DNA from: Stieleria bergensis
GTDB taxonomy: Bacteria > Planctomycetota > Planctomycetia > Pirellulales > Pirellulaceae
Assembly (NCBI GenBank): GCA_007745635.1
Contig: CP036272.1
Coordinates: forward strand, 4,740,459 to 4,804,458
Length of the DNA stretch: 64,000 bases
Reading direction: 5' to 3'
Shown in pieces: positions 52,546-61,588 of the stretch. The position numbers were made by a program, and so were the translations under genes. The stretch's first letter is position 1. Every line of letters starts with the position of its first letter. The notes below the pieces were generated by a model. It made no database searches and was not told the origin of the DNA. It saw only the letters and a list, made by a program, of their open reading frames with translations.

Positions 52546-53658
52546 CTGAGGCGCCACAAGTGAAGCGGTCGAAGGCACCGGTTGCCCGGAGCGATGCTCG
52601 GTGACGGTGAACTCGGACCAAACCGGTAGTGCACTAAAGTCCTTTTCAGAGGTGGCTGTGCTCGGTGACTGATCGCTGGCGGCCTTGGCACCGGTCAGTG
52701 TGGTCGCAGGACGCTGTTGTCCTGATGCGGGATCGATCGACAGCGCCATCGCTTGCTCGGCAACGGCTTCCCCTGTCACCGAAGCATCGATGAAGACATG
52801 ATCATTCGTCCAACGAGACGGGCTGTTACGCAGCATCATCTCATCCAACGCGACCACGCCTGGAATGCCACGAATCGCTCCCAGCGCCGTTGGCGGCCGG
52901 GCGAAGTCTCCTAAAACAACGAAGTCGTCTTCACCAAAACGCTCCTGCTCAAAAACTCGCACGTTGCGATAAACATTCGCCAGAGCGTCCAATTCACGAT
53001 CGACGAGTTTGGCATCCGTCGCATTGCTTGTCGCACTCGGTGCAATCACCACATTGATTGCCGTGAACCGGAACGGCACGCCGGCTCCTTCCGGAAGACG
53101 GGCAACAAAACTGGCAACCATTGGCGGGCGAGACATCATGCCGCTGGGATCCGAGACCAAGTAAGCGCTTTCCTTGACCAACCCGAGACGTCGCCGATCG
53201 AATAAGAACGCGTAGCTGACATCGCGGCTGGGCCCTAGCTTTTGGCTCACAACGGCCTGATATTGAAACCCCTTTGCTTCAAGCATCTCAATTAATTTCA
53301 GCAACGCTTGATCATCTTGATCGCGCAATTCCTGCAAGGCCAGACAATCATATTGCGCCACGACCTCAGCCAAAGCCGTCAGGGAGGCTTCGGACTGTTT
53401 GGCCAAACTTGAACTGGAATCCACGAAACGCTGCAGGTTGAACGTGCCCAGTCGCAATCGCTGAGAGCCTCGATTGGAGACCACTGTGGCGGATCCTGCT
53501 GCGGTCAAACCATCCATGCCGGAGAACGTCCAACCTTGGATCAGAAAGAGATAGGCACCGAACAGTAACGCAAACAGCGTGAATCCTGGCCCGAGCCAAC
53601 GCAGTGGACCGAGCCCGGACAAAGAGCTTTTATGGCGTCGTTTTGATAGCAGTCCCAC
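52534..53658 (-). CDS. Membrane-anchored endonuclease/exonuclease/phosphatase-family protein
   Basis: 374 residues from a GTG ending at 53658. A basic cytosolic stub, one transmembrane helix (about 21-45, GFTLFALLFGAYLFLIQG) and an EEP domain: LRLGTFNLQRF (Asn, about 68-78), LALQELRDQD (metal Glu), INVVIAP with the phosphate-binding part, VVLGDFA (Asp/Asn region) and NDHVFID with the catalytic His. The usual Asn after the GD motif is replaced by Phe (GDFA instead of GDFN), as in some DNase I-like relatives. The last 70 residues are a Ser/Thr/Ala-rich tail. The substrate may be nucleic acid or a phospholipid. Confidence 0.82.
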   Translation of the reverse strand: MGLLSKRRHKSSLSGLGPLRWLGPGFTLFALLFGAYLFLIQGWTFSGMDGLTAAGSATVVSNRGSQRLRLGTFNLQRFVDSSSSLAKQSEASLTALAEVVAQYDCLALQELRDQDDQALLKLIEMLEAKGFQYQAVVSQKLGPSRDVSYAFLFDRRRLGLVKESAYLVSDPSGMMSRPPMVASFVARLPEGAGVPFRFTAINVVIAPSATSNATDAKLVDRELDALANVYRNVRVFEQERFGEDDFVVLGDFARPPTALGAIRGIPGVVALDEMMLRNSPSRWTNDHVFIDASVTGEAVAEQAMALSIDPASGQQRPATTLTGAKAASDQSPSTATSEKDFSALPVWSEFTVTEHRSGQPVPSTASLVAPQLKR

Positions 53659-53940
53659 CTCGGCCTCCTACCGCACGAATGGATTGGTTCGGTCGTTCAC
53701 TGTTCTTAGAAACCGCTCGATGCTGACCGATGTCATCATCCTCCACGCATACAAAACTCAGTCGCTCGATCGCAATCCCAATTCTGTGAATGAAACCCGT
53801 CGCCGCCCCAATCGATTCGCATGGACGCCAGTGGCCTGGATTTGCTATAGCCGACCGATAGCGTTTTCGGCACGGCGGATTTGTGCTCGCTGAACGCTAT
53901 ATTCACACGCAATCACCATTCCCTTAAGCGGATTCGATCG

Positions 53941-56682
53941 ATGGGCGAGGTCGCAGGTTTACCAATCCCCTCCATTTTTATCTTCATCGCCTCCGGTGTG
54001 TTGCTGGGTTACCTCTTCTGGTACCGAGACACCAGCCGGTTCGAAAAACGCATTGAAGAACTGGAGCGAGATCTCAATCAGGCTGGCGAGGACAACACGT
54101 CGTCAAAAGCTTCGGCAGGCGCTGATGACGCGAATCGCGACAACATCAAACGCCTTAGCCAGACCATTGCGCAGCGCGAAGCGCAGCTGCAGTCACTACG
54201 AGACGACTTGTATGACTCCATGGAAACTCGATCCGAGCTTTCCCACACCATCGAAGCCCTGCAGCAAGAACAAGCTGCGAGCGCGCAGACCATCGACGGT
54301 CTGACTGAGCAACTGGCAGCACAGCAACGCCAACTCGACGACCATCGCCGATCCGTTCCCGCAGGCAATACCGAACAAATGATCCACGAAGTCCTGGATC
54401 ACCCCGCCAGTGACTCCAATGCCTCCGCCGATGCTGACGACGCACTGATCGCCGAGATCACCGCACATGTCGCAGAATTGCAACAACAGCTACAAGAACT
54501 GTCCCAGCACAACAACGACTTACAAGCCGAGAAATTGGCGTTGGAAACGCGACTGGCTGATCTCCTCTCGGACCATCAAAGCCTGACTTCCGAGGTTGAT
54601 GAAAACCAGCAAGCATCTCAACAACTTGCCGACGCCTTGGCCGCCAAGCAACTGATTCAACATGAATTGGATGCGGCAATCAAGCAGTTGGAAGAGGTCA
54701 CCGACGTTGCCGCGACTCAACAGAATGCCGGACAACGATTGCTGCAACAGCAACATCAGGACCTGCGTGACCAACAAGCAGAACTGGAACAAATCCAGTC
54801 CGATTTGAAGGCGTCTCGGGCTGCCGAAACGGTCGCTGAGCGCGAATGTGAAATGCTTCGCCAGGACATCGACAAACTCACCCTGCAACTGAACTACGCC
54901 ATTGAAGAGGCTGAACGGGCGATCGGTCACGGCGAGCAACTGGCGCAAATGGCCGAGCAGCAAGAACAGACCATCGAGCAGCTTGAATCAACCTGCGATC
55001 AACTCCGCCAGGCGGACCAGGAACGCGCTCAGACTCTGGACCAGCTCGCCAGGACTCAATCGGAATACGATCAGCAAAGCGAACAACTGACCGATCGTGA
55101 ACACTTAATCGAGAAGCTTCGCAACGAAATGGCCGACCTCAGCAATCAAGCGGACAGAGGTCTGGTTGACGCCGAGGAACTCGAACTGACCAAGACCAGC
55201 TTGGAAGACGCCTTGGCCGCTTTGGAACAAGAACGCGACATTCGCCTGCGAATGGAATCAACGTCCAGCGAAAAGACCAGCACGATCGCCGAGCTCTCCA
55301 GACGCTGCGAGCAAATCGAACAACTGCAGCTGACCATTGACGCCCTGACCGAAGAAGCGACAGAGCGATCCGAACGGTTCGAGCATCTTAACAACACACT
55401 GCAGCAAACTGAAACGCTGCTCGAAGAACGACAGCAAGAACTGCTGCTCATTCCCGAACTGCAATCTCAACTCAATCTACGTATCACCACGATCGAACAG
55501 ATGGAACAGGATCAGCAACAACTGACCGATAAGCTTCACAGACAGGTTGAAGCCGCCGAGCAGCTGAGCAAGCAACTGCGGGATCGAGAAACAGACATCG
55601 CAGAACTGAAACTTCAACTTGACCAAGCAGACCAACAAGCCGAACAACTGGCCGAAGTTGAACGGGCACTGCTAGAATCACAGGAATCGATCACCAACGC
55701 GATGCAGGTCAACTTGAATCAGGAAGCCCACGTCGAAGAACTAAAACGCAAGCTCGATGCACTGGACAATGTCAAGCAACAGAACGACTGGTTGGCGACC
55801 GAATTGGCTGAGTCAAAACGTGTCAATGCCGGCTTGAACGCCAGCCTGAACGATCAAATGTCCGAAATGGAATCGCTGCGCAGCTTGGAGGCCGAACTGG
55901 AGGAACTCGAAGAGCGTTTCTTTGAATCCAACAAACGCGGCACTCAACTGGCACAACAACGAGACCACATCGCCGATCAACTGATTCTGCGCGAAGAGGA
56001 GGTTGCCAGCCTGCAACGACGCATCCAAGCGACGGCGGAGCTTGAAAAGCAACTGCACTTGTCTAAGCGAGAAATCGACCAACTGAAACAACAGAGTGAT
56101 CTGCAAACGATCGCGTTTTCAGACCAACGCGACGAGCTGCTAAAACTGCGTGATGCCAGCGCTGAACTGGAAGCCGCAAACAAACAACTCGACCTCACGC
56201 ACCAACGCTTGGTCCAAGCAAACCAGTTGTCCGATCAGCTCAAGCAAAAGGTGGATCAACACGACGAACTGATCAGCAAAACCAATACCAGGCTGTCCCT
56301 GGCCAACGAATCGGTCAAGGACCTGGAACGGCAACTGACCACCAAGTCAAAGCAGCACGATGAATTGGCCCAGCAAGTCGAACAACTGACCGATGATCAA
56401 CAAGCCAACCAAGAGTTGATCGCCAATCTTGAATCAAAACTGACGAGCATGAACTCGTTGGAAGCCGAATCTGACTTGCTAAGATCGAAGAACACTGACC
56501 TCATGGGCCATCTCCGTCGGATCGGCAACGCCCACGAAGAAAGCCTGCAAGAAAACGAACGCGCTCAGGAATCCATTGCGAACCTGCAGCAGGAGATTCA
56601 CCAGCACCTGCAAACCATTCGCATGCTTCGCCGCCAGCGCGGCAGCTTCCCGGCAATCGACGATGAATACGACGCCGCCTAA
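53941..56682 (+). CDS. Long coiled-coil membrane-anchored protein
   Basis: 913 residues from the ATG at 53941, which begins MGEVAGLPIPSIFIFIASG and so opens directly into a membrane helix (about 9-28). Almost all the rest (about 40-900) is coiled coil, rich in Gln, Glu, Leu, Asp and Ala, with no Pro and few aromatics, interrupted by a short Ser/Asp linker near 130-150. There is no SMC head, kinase or GTPase. Such proteins serve as scaffolds, tethers or intermediate-filament-like cytoskeleton. It converges on the TssB-TssC fusion, so a functional link to it is only suggested by position. Confidence 0.85.
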   Translation: MGEVAGLPIPSIFIFIASGVLLGYLFWYRDTSRFEKRIEELERDLNQAGEDNTSSKASAGADDANRDNIKRLSQTIAQREAQLQSLRDDLYDSMETRSELSHTIEALQQEQAASAQTIDGLTEQLAAQQRQLDDHRRSVPAGNTEQMIHEVLDHPASDSNASADADDALIAEITAHVAELQQQLQELSQHNNDLQAEKLALETRLADLLSDHQSLTSEVDENQQASQQLADALAAKQLIQHELDAAIKQLEEVTDVAATQQNAGQRLLQQQHQDLRDQQAELEQIQSDLKASRAAETVAERECEMLRQDIDKLTLQLNYAIEEAERAIGHGEQLAQMAEQQEQTIEQLESTCDQLRQADQERAQTLDQLARTQSEYDQQSEQLTDREHLIEKLRNEMADLSNQADRGLVDAEELELTKTSLEDALAALEQERDIRLRMESTSSEKTSTIAELSRRCEQIEQLQLTIDALTEEATERSERFEHLNNTLQQTETLLEERQQELLLIPELQSQLNLRITTIEQMEQDQQQLTDKLHRQVEAAEQLSKQLRDRETDIAELKLQLDQADQQAEQLAEVERALLESQESITNAMQVNLNQEAHVEELKRKLDALDNVKQQNDWLATELAESKRVNAGLNASLNDQMSEMESLRSLEAELEELEERFFESNKRGTQLAQQRDHIADQLILREEEVASLQRRIQATAELEKQLHLSKREIDQLKQQSDLQTIAFSDQRDELLKLRDASAELEAANKQLDLTHQRLVQANQLSDQLKQKVDQHDELISKTNTRLSLANESVKDLERQLTTKSKQHDELAQQVEQLTDDQQANQELIANLESKLTSMNSLEAESDLLRSKNTDLMGHLRRIGNAHEESLQENERAQESIANLQQEIHQHLQTIRMLRRQRGSFPAIDDEYDAA

Positions 56683-56722
56683 GACCGACGTTGAAACGAA
56701 GTGCGCAGGGTGTGATGGGTCA

Positions 56723-56750
56723 ATTGGTGGGTGCAAGCACGGCAACCTAC
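56723..56750. repeat. Dispersed 28-nt intergenic repeat, copy 2
   Basis: 26 of 28 positions identical to 44-71. It lies in the 86-bp gap between the convergent coiled-coil and TssB-TssC genes. Confidence 0.55.
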
Positions 56751-56768
56751 GGTGTGCGCTGGTGTCGC

Positions 56769-58277
56769 TTAACTCCAAGGACCGGTCAACGCTGAGACTG
56801 GCTGGGCGATCGACTGAAAACGCAACACGCGGACGGCATTGCGATTCACGAAGCTAACAAGTGGCATGATGCCATGCGATAGAATCTCGGTCGCCAACGC
56901 CTCAGGCAGATAGACCTCGGCACACGGCTTGAGCTGTGATTCCTGATCCTCATCGGTGTAGCTCAGGCTGGGCAGATCATCCAGTTGAAGACGATCACCG
57001 GGATCCATTGCCAGACCTGACTGGACAAAGCTTTGTCCCAGCAAGATCCCGGCCGCGATCGCGGGGCTTCCCCACAGCAACTGATCGTGCTGTGCAACTG
57101 GATCATCGATTTCTTCGAAACGAATCGCATCGGTCTCCTCGCCATACTTACCGTAGGGCAGACGCATAAGGGGACGCGGACCGACCAATCCCAACGAATC
57201 AGCGATCGCACTGCCGCGCAGGTCACTCCAAGCACTGGACGCCTCTGCGGTCAGCGTTCCTGCATTCAATTCAGGCCAAGCATCGACACCTAGCAACTGC
57301 GGGCTCGCGCCGGCAATCGCACAAGCACCACAGGCTTTGGCGACGGCCGTCAATCGGCTTAACTGATCAATCTGTTGATCACTGGCTGCAAACGCATCAG
57401 CATGCAACACCACGGCGTATGGAGACTGCTGGGGCGCCACAACCAGTCGCTGATAGAGCGGACTGGATTGCAAGTCCGATCCTGCGGGACCGACCAACTG
57501 GCCTAATTCGGCCTTCTTGGCGTCCAAGACAAACAACTGAATCGATTCTTCACCGGTCAGCTCACGAACGATCCAATGCAAGCCACGCCAGTTGGATTCC
57601 AAAGTCTGGAACGCGGGCCAGTGCAACAGGCGACACAACTGCTGGGAGATCGCTTCGTCGGCCCACTGGATGTACTGATCTTGGCGAGGGTCAGCGGCGG
57701 GCTGCACATGCGGGGCAACGATCTGATGAATCAGCTGATCGATGCTCGCGGAGGCTGCGCCGGTGGCTTGCGTTGCGCCGGTCGTCGCCCCAAGCAAACG
57801 CTGCAAAGTCTCTGTATCGTTTTCGTCTGTTGAAGCGCTGTCCGCAGTGGCCTCGCTCGCGGGCGAATCCTGTTCAGAGTCAGCCATTGTCTGCGAGAGC
57901 TGGCGCAATTCAGTCGCGGCACTTTCAAAGGTGCTCACATCACCTAACCGAGAACGCAAGTCGCGCAAACGCTTGAACACATCCAGGTGTTGGTACAGAA
58001 AGTCCGGTTCAAACGACTCCAGTTCCTCGAATGGAATCTCAATCATCTGTGTTGAATCTTCGGTGAACGGGACTTTGACCAAGGGATTCATCTTCCCCAT
58101 CACATCGTCAAAGTTATCGATGTCCACTCGAACGGGTTTCCGTTGATCGATCGGCGACCCCGTCTTATCGCCGGACAAATCAGCAATCAGCAGGATCTTC
58201 AGCGGGGATTCGGGATCGCGACGGGGACGATCAGGGGCTGAACCAAATCCAAAATCAGAACCAACAAGATTTGACAC
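56769..58277 (-). CDS. TssB-TssC fusion, type VI secretion contractile sheath protein
   Basis: 502 residues from a GTG ending at 58277; no upstream ATG in frame before a stop. Residues about 25-112 match TssB: PLKILLIADLSG, then VRVDIDNFDDVMGKMNPLVKV and PFEELESFEPDFLYQHL. After a Ser/Glu/Ala-rich linker (115-180), residues about 185-500 match TssC: HWPAFQTLESNWRGLHWIV, GACAIAGASPQLLG, LPYGKYGEETDAIRFEE in part, LLWGSPAIAAGILLGQSF, and the end LKPCAEVYLPEA ... MPLVSFVNRNAVRVLRFQS (shortened here). In canonical type VI systems TssB and TssC are two proteins that form the contractile sheath; here they are one chain. The baseplate, membrane complex and Hcp are not in the window. Confidence 0.9.
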   Translation of the reverse strand: MSNLVGSDFGFGSAPDRPRRDPESPLKILLIADLSGDKTGSPIDQRKPVRVDIDNFDDVMGKMNPLVKVPFTEDSTQMIEIPFEELESFEPDFLYQHLDVFKRLRDLRSRLGDVSTFESAATELRQLSQTMADSEQDSPASEATADSASTDENDTETLQRLLGATTGATQATGAASASIDQLIHQIVAPHVQPAADPRQDQYIQWADEAISQQLCRLLHWPAFQTLESNWRGLHWIVRELTGEESIQLFVLDAKKAELGQLVGPAGSDLQSSPLYQRLVVAPQQSPYAVVLHADAFAASDQQIDQLSRLTAVAKACGACAIAGASPQLLGVDAWPELNAGTLTAEASSAWSDLRGSAIADSLGLVGPRPLMRLPYGKYGEETDAIRFEEIDDPVAQHDQLLWGSPAIAAGILLGQSFVQSGLAMDPGDRLQLDDLPSLSYTDEDQESQLKPCAEVYLPEALATEILSHGIMPLVSFVNRNAVRVLRFQSIAQPVSALTGPWS

Positions 58278-58331
58278 AATTGACTCAGGGGTACGGATGG
58301 TTTGGGGGGGAACAAGAAAGAGTGCAGTGAA

Positions 58332-58446
58332 TTAAGAAGCTTGCTTCGCATCACGGAAGCCTGCTTTGTAACCTGCTCGGAACGCTTGATTAAGCAACGT
58401 TGCATAGTGGTTGGCGCTACGCGGATCTCGGCACGACATTGGAATG
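58332..58446 (-). pseudogene. 3' fragment of a small gene interrupted by an IS element
   Basis: Minus-strand frame ending in TAA (58332-58334) after ANHYATLLNQAFRAGYKAGF and RDAKQAS. It has the composition of a real gene end, lies 54 nt upstream of the TssB-TssC start in the same frame, and has no start codon of its own before the IS edge. The matching 5' part is probably 59721-59814 on the other side of the IS. The joint cannot be confirmed because no clean target duplication is visible. Confidence 0.5.
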
Positions 58447-58467
58447 CCCCCGAAACTTGGTCCAGGG

Positions 58468-59322
58468 TTATGAAGGTAGGGATTGGGTTACTGAATCACA
58501 TTCGTTGTGCCGCTTCGACGTAAGGAGCGCAGCGACTGGAGTTGAAGCGGCACAACGGGTCGCGAACTCCGCAGGAGTAAGCCCGCTCAGCGAGCTGTGG
58601 GGACGTCGATGGTTGTACGTCGATCTCCATTGCCCGATTACCTGTTGCGCTTCGGCAAGCGTGCTGAACGCTTCGCAGGACAAGCACTCGTCACGAAACC
58701 GGCTGTGGAAGCTCTCGACATAGCCGTTCTCCCAGGGGCTACCTGGTTCAATGAACGATGTGCCGACATCAATGCGTCCAAGGAAATCGCGGACGCGGCG
58801 ACTGATGAACTCTGGTCCGTTGTCACTTCGGATAAATGCCGGAATGCCTCGAATTGCAAACACATCCACTAGAAGGGCAACCAAGTCATCGCCGGTGAAC
58901 CGGCGTGAGACCTCCAAGGCGATGCATTCTCGTGAGTACTCATCGATCAACGAAAGGATCTTCACTGACCGCCCATTGATTGTTCGATCAAAGATAAAGT
59001 CAATCGACCAAACGTGATTGATGCGTTCGGCGCGGCGACGGCAGATCCCTCCTGAAACGCTTCCAAGCCTGCGTTTCTTCGTCTTTCTTCGTGGCACTCG
59101 AAGACCTTCTCGTTTCCAAAGCCGATAGATTCGTTTGTAATTCACTGTCCATCCTTCGCGGCGTAACATCCGCGTGATCATCCGGTAGCCGTAGCGGGGG
59201 AATTCTCGAACCAGTTCGTAAATGCGGCGAAGCAATCGCTCTTCGTCGCTCTTGGATTTCGCTTGGTACCGATGAGTACTCCGCGGTTGGCCAAGCGTTT
59301 TGCATGCCCGACGTTCTGACAC
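58468..59322 (-). CDS. IS3-family transposase OrfB (DDE domain)
   Basis: 284 codons from an internal GTG, but it is most likely made as an OrfAB fusion by a -1 frameshift at about 59376-59378, where the OrfA frame ends (AAC TTC TGA) and the other frame reads LSPTRRREAVAKAQKSF. HTH-21 segment RERRACKTLGQPRSTHRY-type, then the rve core with the three acidic residues: D in HVWSIDFIFD, D in IRSDNGPEFIS, and E in GSPWENGYVESFHSRF. All three are present. The C-terminus is complete. Confidence 0.93.
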   Translation of the reverse strand: MSERRACKTLGQPRSTHRYQAKSKSDEERLLRRIYELVREFPRYGYRMITRMLRREGWTVNYKRIYRLWKREGLRVPRRKTKKRRLGSVSGGICRRRAERINHVWSIDFIFDRTINGRSVKILSLIDEYSRECIALEVSRRFTGDDLVALLVDVFAIRGIPAFIRSDNGPEFISRRVRDFLGRIDVGTSFIEPGSPWENGYVESFHSRFRDECLSCEAFSTLAEAQQVIGQWRSTYNHRRPHSSLSGLTPAEFATRCAASTPVAALLTSKRHNECDSVTQSLPS

Positions 59323-59372
59323 TGCAAAGGATTTCTGAGCCTTTGCAACAGCCTCACGTCGTCGCGTCGGGC

Positions 59373-59657
59373 TCAGAAGTTTCCCTCTGCAGCCATCTTG
59401 AGGATCTTCTTGTCTAGCTCGGCCTCGGCGAGAAGCTCTTTGAGTCGTTGATTCTCGACTTCAAGCTCACGAAGTCGTTTTGCTTCATCCGACTTCATTC
59501 CGCCATACAGTTTCTTCCAACGCTCCCAGGTCGTTACGCTGATTTCAAGCGTTTGAAACACCTCGGCCTCTGTCTTGCCCGCCGCCATCATCGCATCGCC
59601 TTCTTGAATCGCCTTCACGATCTGCTCGGGTTTCCGTCGTTTGCGTTTCTTAGTCAT
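59373..59657 (-). CDS. IS3-family transposase OrfA
   Basis: 94 residues. Helix-turn-helix (HTH_Tnp_1 type) with KPEQIVKAIQEGDAMMAAGK and ISVTTWERWKKLYGGM, followed by a leucine-zipper-like helix LRELEVENQRLKELL, which mediates oligomerisation. Directly upstream of orfB; it stops at TGA 59373-59375 within the presumed frameshift site. Confidence 0.93.
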   Translation of the reverse strand: MTKKRKRRKPEQIVKAIQEGDAMMAAGKTEAEVFQTLEISVTTWERWKKLYGGMKSDEAKRLRELEVENQRLKELLAEAELDKKILKMAAEGNF

Positions 59658-59720
59658 AAAAAGTCTCCTTTGGCCAGCTCGGCCGGTAAACCTTCATAAC
59701 AGATGGATTAGTTTTTGGGG

Positions 59721-59814
59721 AGCACGCCAACATGACCACCCGATCACTGGCTGAGACGACATCGTATTGCTGTTCCTTCGCAACCACACGATACGTTTCT
59801 TGGTCATCATTCAT
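59721..59814 (-). pseudogene. 5' fragment of a small gene interrupted by an IS element
   Basis: From ATG at 59814: MNDDQETYRVVAKEQQYDVV and SASDRVVMLAC, then the IS edge. It has no stop codon before the IS, into which the frame runs. Together with 58332-58446 it would make a protein of about 70 residues upstream of the TssB-TssC gene on the same strand. Loss of this gene, or loss of its coupling to the sheath gene, is the expected effect of the insertion. Confidence 0.5.
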
Positions 59815-60050
59815 CAGTGCACTCCACTTGCAATGTAAGTTGCCACGCAATGGGCATCCAACCGAGCTTGATTTTACAGATTCGTAACGTCTATACGGGC
59901 AGGTAGCGTGAATTAATCTGCTTGAACCGCCCTAAAAGACAAGGCACGCGGCGCATGGACGGGTTTTGCGGTATATTTGCTTAGACCGCAGCGGTGAATT
60001 CGCGTGAGGCCGTTTGGCCATTTGATCCGCCATCACAGAAGAGACCTTCG

Positions 60051-61106
60051 ATGCCATGCTTTTGCCAGCCCCAGGCAGCCCAAATGCTTGCCGCACTTCC
60101 GGCGTTGCCTGCCATGGAGATCCCAGCGTTGCCCGCTGGTGCAGGTTCAGCTGCCGCTGCCGCTTCGATGGCAGCGGCGATGAGCGCAGCATTATCGATG
60201 GCTGCTAGCCTGGAAGCCATGCTCGGATTGCCGATTCCAGCTTTGTCTGCCGAAGGGGTTGCAGCTTTAGAAGCCATGGCCAGTGTGGAAGGCGAACTCG
60301 GCATTGGCATGACCGCCCCTTCAGCACAGGCAGAACTCTCACTCGCCGCTGGCTCGTTAAACCTGGCGGCTCCAACCTTAGGAGAACTAGGCGCAGCTCT
60401 GGGGCCTGCCGCCGAACCGATGGGTGCCCTGCCCGAAATGCTGGCATTGAGCGCAGCCATCGAAGCCAGCTTAGGAATCAACATGGCCTTGCCAGGCGCG
60501 GCGGCCAGTTTTGAAGCCGCGATGGACGCAGCCATGGAAGCCGCCGTCGCCTTAGAAGCCAGTCCAGCCGCCGGTGTTTCTGCAGAGCTTGCAATGGGAT
60601 TGCCGCTCGCCGCCCGCGCGTTGAACGCTGCACTTGCCTTGGGTTTACCGCTGGGTGATCCGCCGGCGATGGCTGCGGAACTCGCGGCGACGGCTGAACT
60701 TACAATGCCCCCGTTAGACATGACGCCTGCTGAAATGGGACAGGTCAGTGCAGGTATGGTTGACTTGGGGCTGGTTGCTCCAGTTGCCGGTGGCATGCCC
60801 TCGCTCCCAGCGATCCCGGCCATGGAAGCCACCGCTGCCGAGCTCGCCGCGAACCTGGAGGCCGCCGCCGAGATCGCCGCCAGCATGGACCTAAGCGTCA
60901 GTCCCAGCATGAGCCTGGCCGCGGGAATGCCCGCAATCGAAGCGGCGCCCATGGAGTTCGCATTGGCCATGGCGGCACCGGAACTCGGTGGCTTGCCAAG
61001 TATGGGCGACATGCAAGTGGCCGCTGCGATGGCGGCTAGCTTTGAAGGCAGCGCTCCCTCGTTGCTTTCCAGCGTCCCTTGCCCCAATATTTTTTGCTCG
61101 GCCTAA
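60051..61106 (+). CDS. Ala/Met-rich protein without Lys, His, Trp or Tyr
   Basis: 351 residues from the ATG at 60051, preceded by an AGAAGAG that may serve as ribosome-binding site. A GTG at 59994 is the alternative. The chain is about one third Ala with much Met, Leu, Pro, Gly, Glu and Ser, a single Arg and no Lys, His, Trp or Tyr; it is therefore strongly acidic. Cysteines appear only at the ends: CFC at residues 3-5 and CPNIFC near the C-terminus. Most of it is predicted amphipathic helix (repeating AEL/AAM units). The opposite strand is also open, so the strand choice rests on direction: it stops 43 bp before the parvulin gene, with the PAAR gene beyond. Function unknown. Confidence 0.65.
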   Translation: MPCFCQPQAAQMLAALPALPAMEIPALPAGAGSAAAAASMAAAMSAALSMAASLEAMLGLPIPALSAEGVAALEAMASVEGELGIGMTAPSAQAELSLAAGSLNLAAPTLGELGAALGPAAEPMGALPEMLALSAAIEASLGINMALPGAAASFEAAMDAAMEAAVALEASPAAGVSAELAMGLPLAARALNAALALGLPLGDPPAMAAELAATAELTMPPLDMTPAEMGQVSAGMVDLGLVAPVAGGMPSLPAIPAMEATAAELAANLEAAAEIAASMDLSVSPSMSLAAGMPAIEAAPMEFALAMAAPELGGLPSMGDMQVAAAMAASFEGSAPSLLSSVPCPNIFCSA

Positions 61107-61149
61107 CAGTCACTTCAGCCCGTTCGTTGTTCCACCGAGTCGTTATTCC

Positions 61150-61434
61150 ATGTTGCGAATCCGAGCCAGACACATTCAGCTGTCCAGTCCTGACGTTGCC
61201 AACCAGGTCATGCAGCTTTGGCAGGCCGGTGAGAACTTTGCTGACCTTGCCAAACGTTATTCAGAATGCTCAACCGCTGTCCAGGGAGGCAGCTTGGGGC
61301 ACTTCGGTCCCGGACAAATGAGCCCCGAGATCGATGCGGTTTGCATGCGTGGAGAACCGGGCGGTGTGTATGGTCCCATCCAAACGGCCCATGGCATTCA
61401 TCTGGTAGAAGTCATCGAACGAGCAGAAGTTTGA
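61150..61434 (+). CDS. Stand-alone parvulin-type peptidyl-prolyl isomerase
   Basis: 94 residues from the ATG at 61150. A complete parvulin (PpiC/rotamase) domain: RARHIQLSSPDVA at the start with the first His, ENFADLAKRYSECST, GGSLGHFGPGQMSPEID and YGPIQTAHGIHLVEVIERAE with the second conserved His. No signal peptide, so it acts in the cytosol. It lies between the Lys-free protein and the PAAR gene, on the same strand, which suggests it helps fold or load a protein of this locus; Pro-rich sequence in both neighbours would suit an isomerase. Confidence 0.9.
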   Translation: MLRIRARHIQLSSPDVANQVMQLWQAGENFADLAKRYSECSTAVQGGSLGHFGPGQMSPEIDAVCMRGEPGGVYGPIQTAHGIHLVEVIERAEV

Positions 61435-61588
61435 CCGATTCTGTTCATCTGGCTCTGCTGGATGACGAAGACTAAACGAATCACCGAAAGACAACATCAC
61501 ATTGAATCCATCACGGATTCGCACTCACTTACGATCGCCTCTGCGGCGAGTTCATCCGACACACCTTCATTTCCTTGAGGCCCCTGCC

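Larger units (their letters stand above)
58447..59720 (-). mobile_element. IS3-family (IS407-like) insertion sequence
   Basis: About 1.27 kb with a two-frame transposase. Imperfect terminal inverted repeats of about 30 bp: the left edge begins CCCCCGAAACTTGGTCCA and ends GTTATGAAGGT (58447-58477), the right edge (59690-59720, reverse strand) reads CCCCAAAAACTAATCCAT then TTATGAAGGT. Both ORFs run on the minus strand. No direct repeat of the target is evident, so the exact ends may be off by a few bases. The sequence looks intact and may be active. Confidence 0.85.

Noticed and set aside
59981-61087. 368-codon Ala/Ser-rich minus-strand frame opposite the Ala/Met-rich gene
   Set aside because: Both strands are open. 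The plus strand was preferred for its ribosome-binding-like AGAAGAG, its position just before the parvulin and PAAR genes and its ordered composition, but the choice is not certain.
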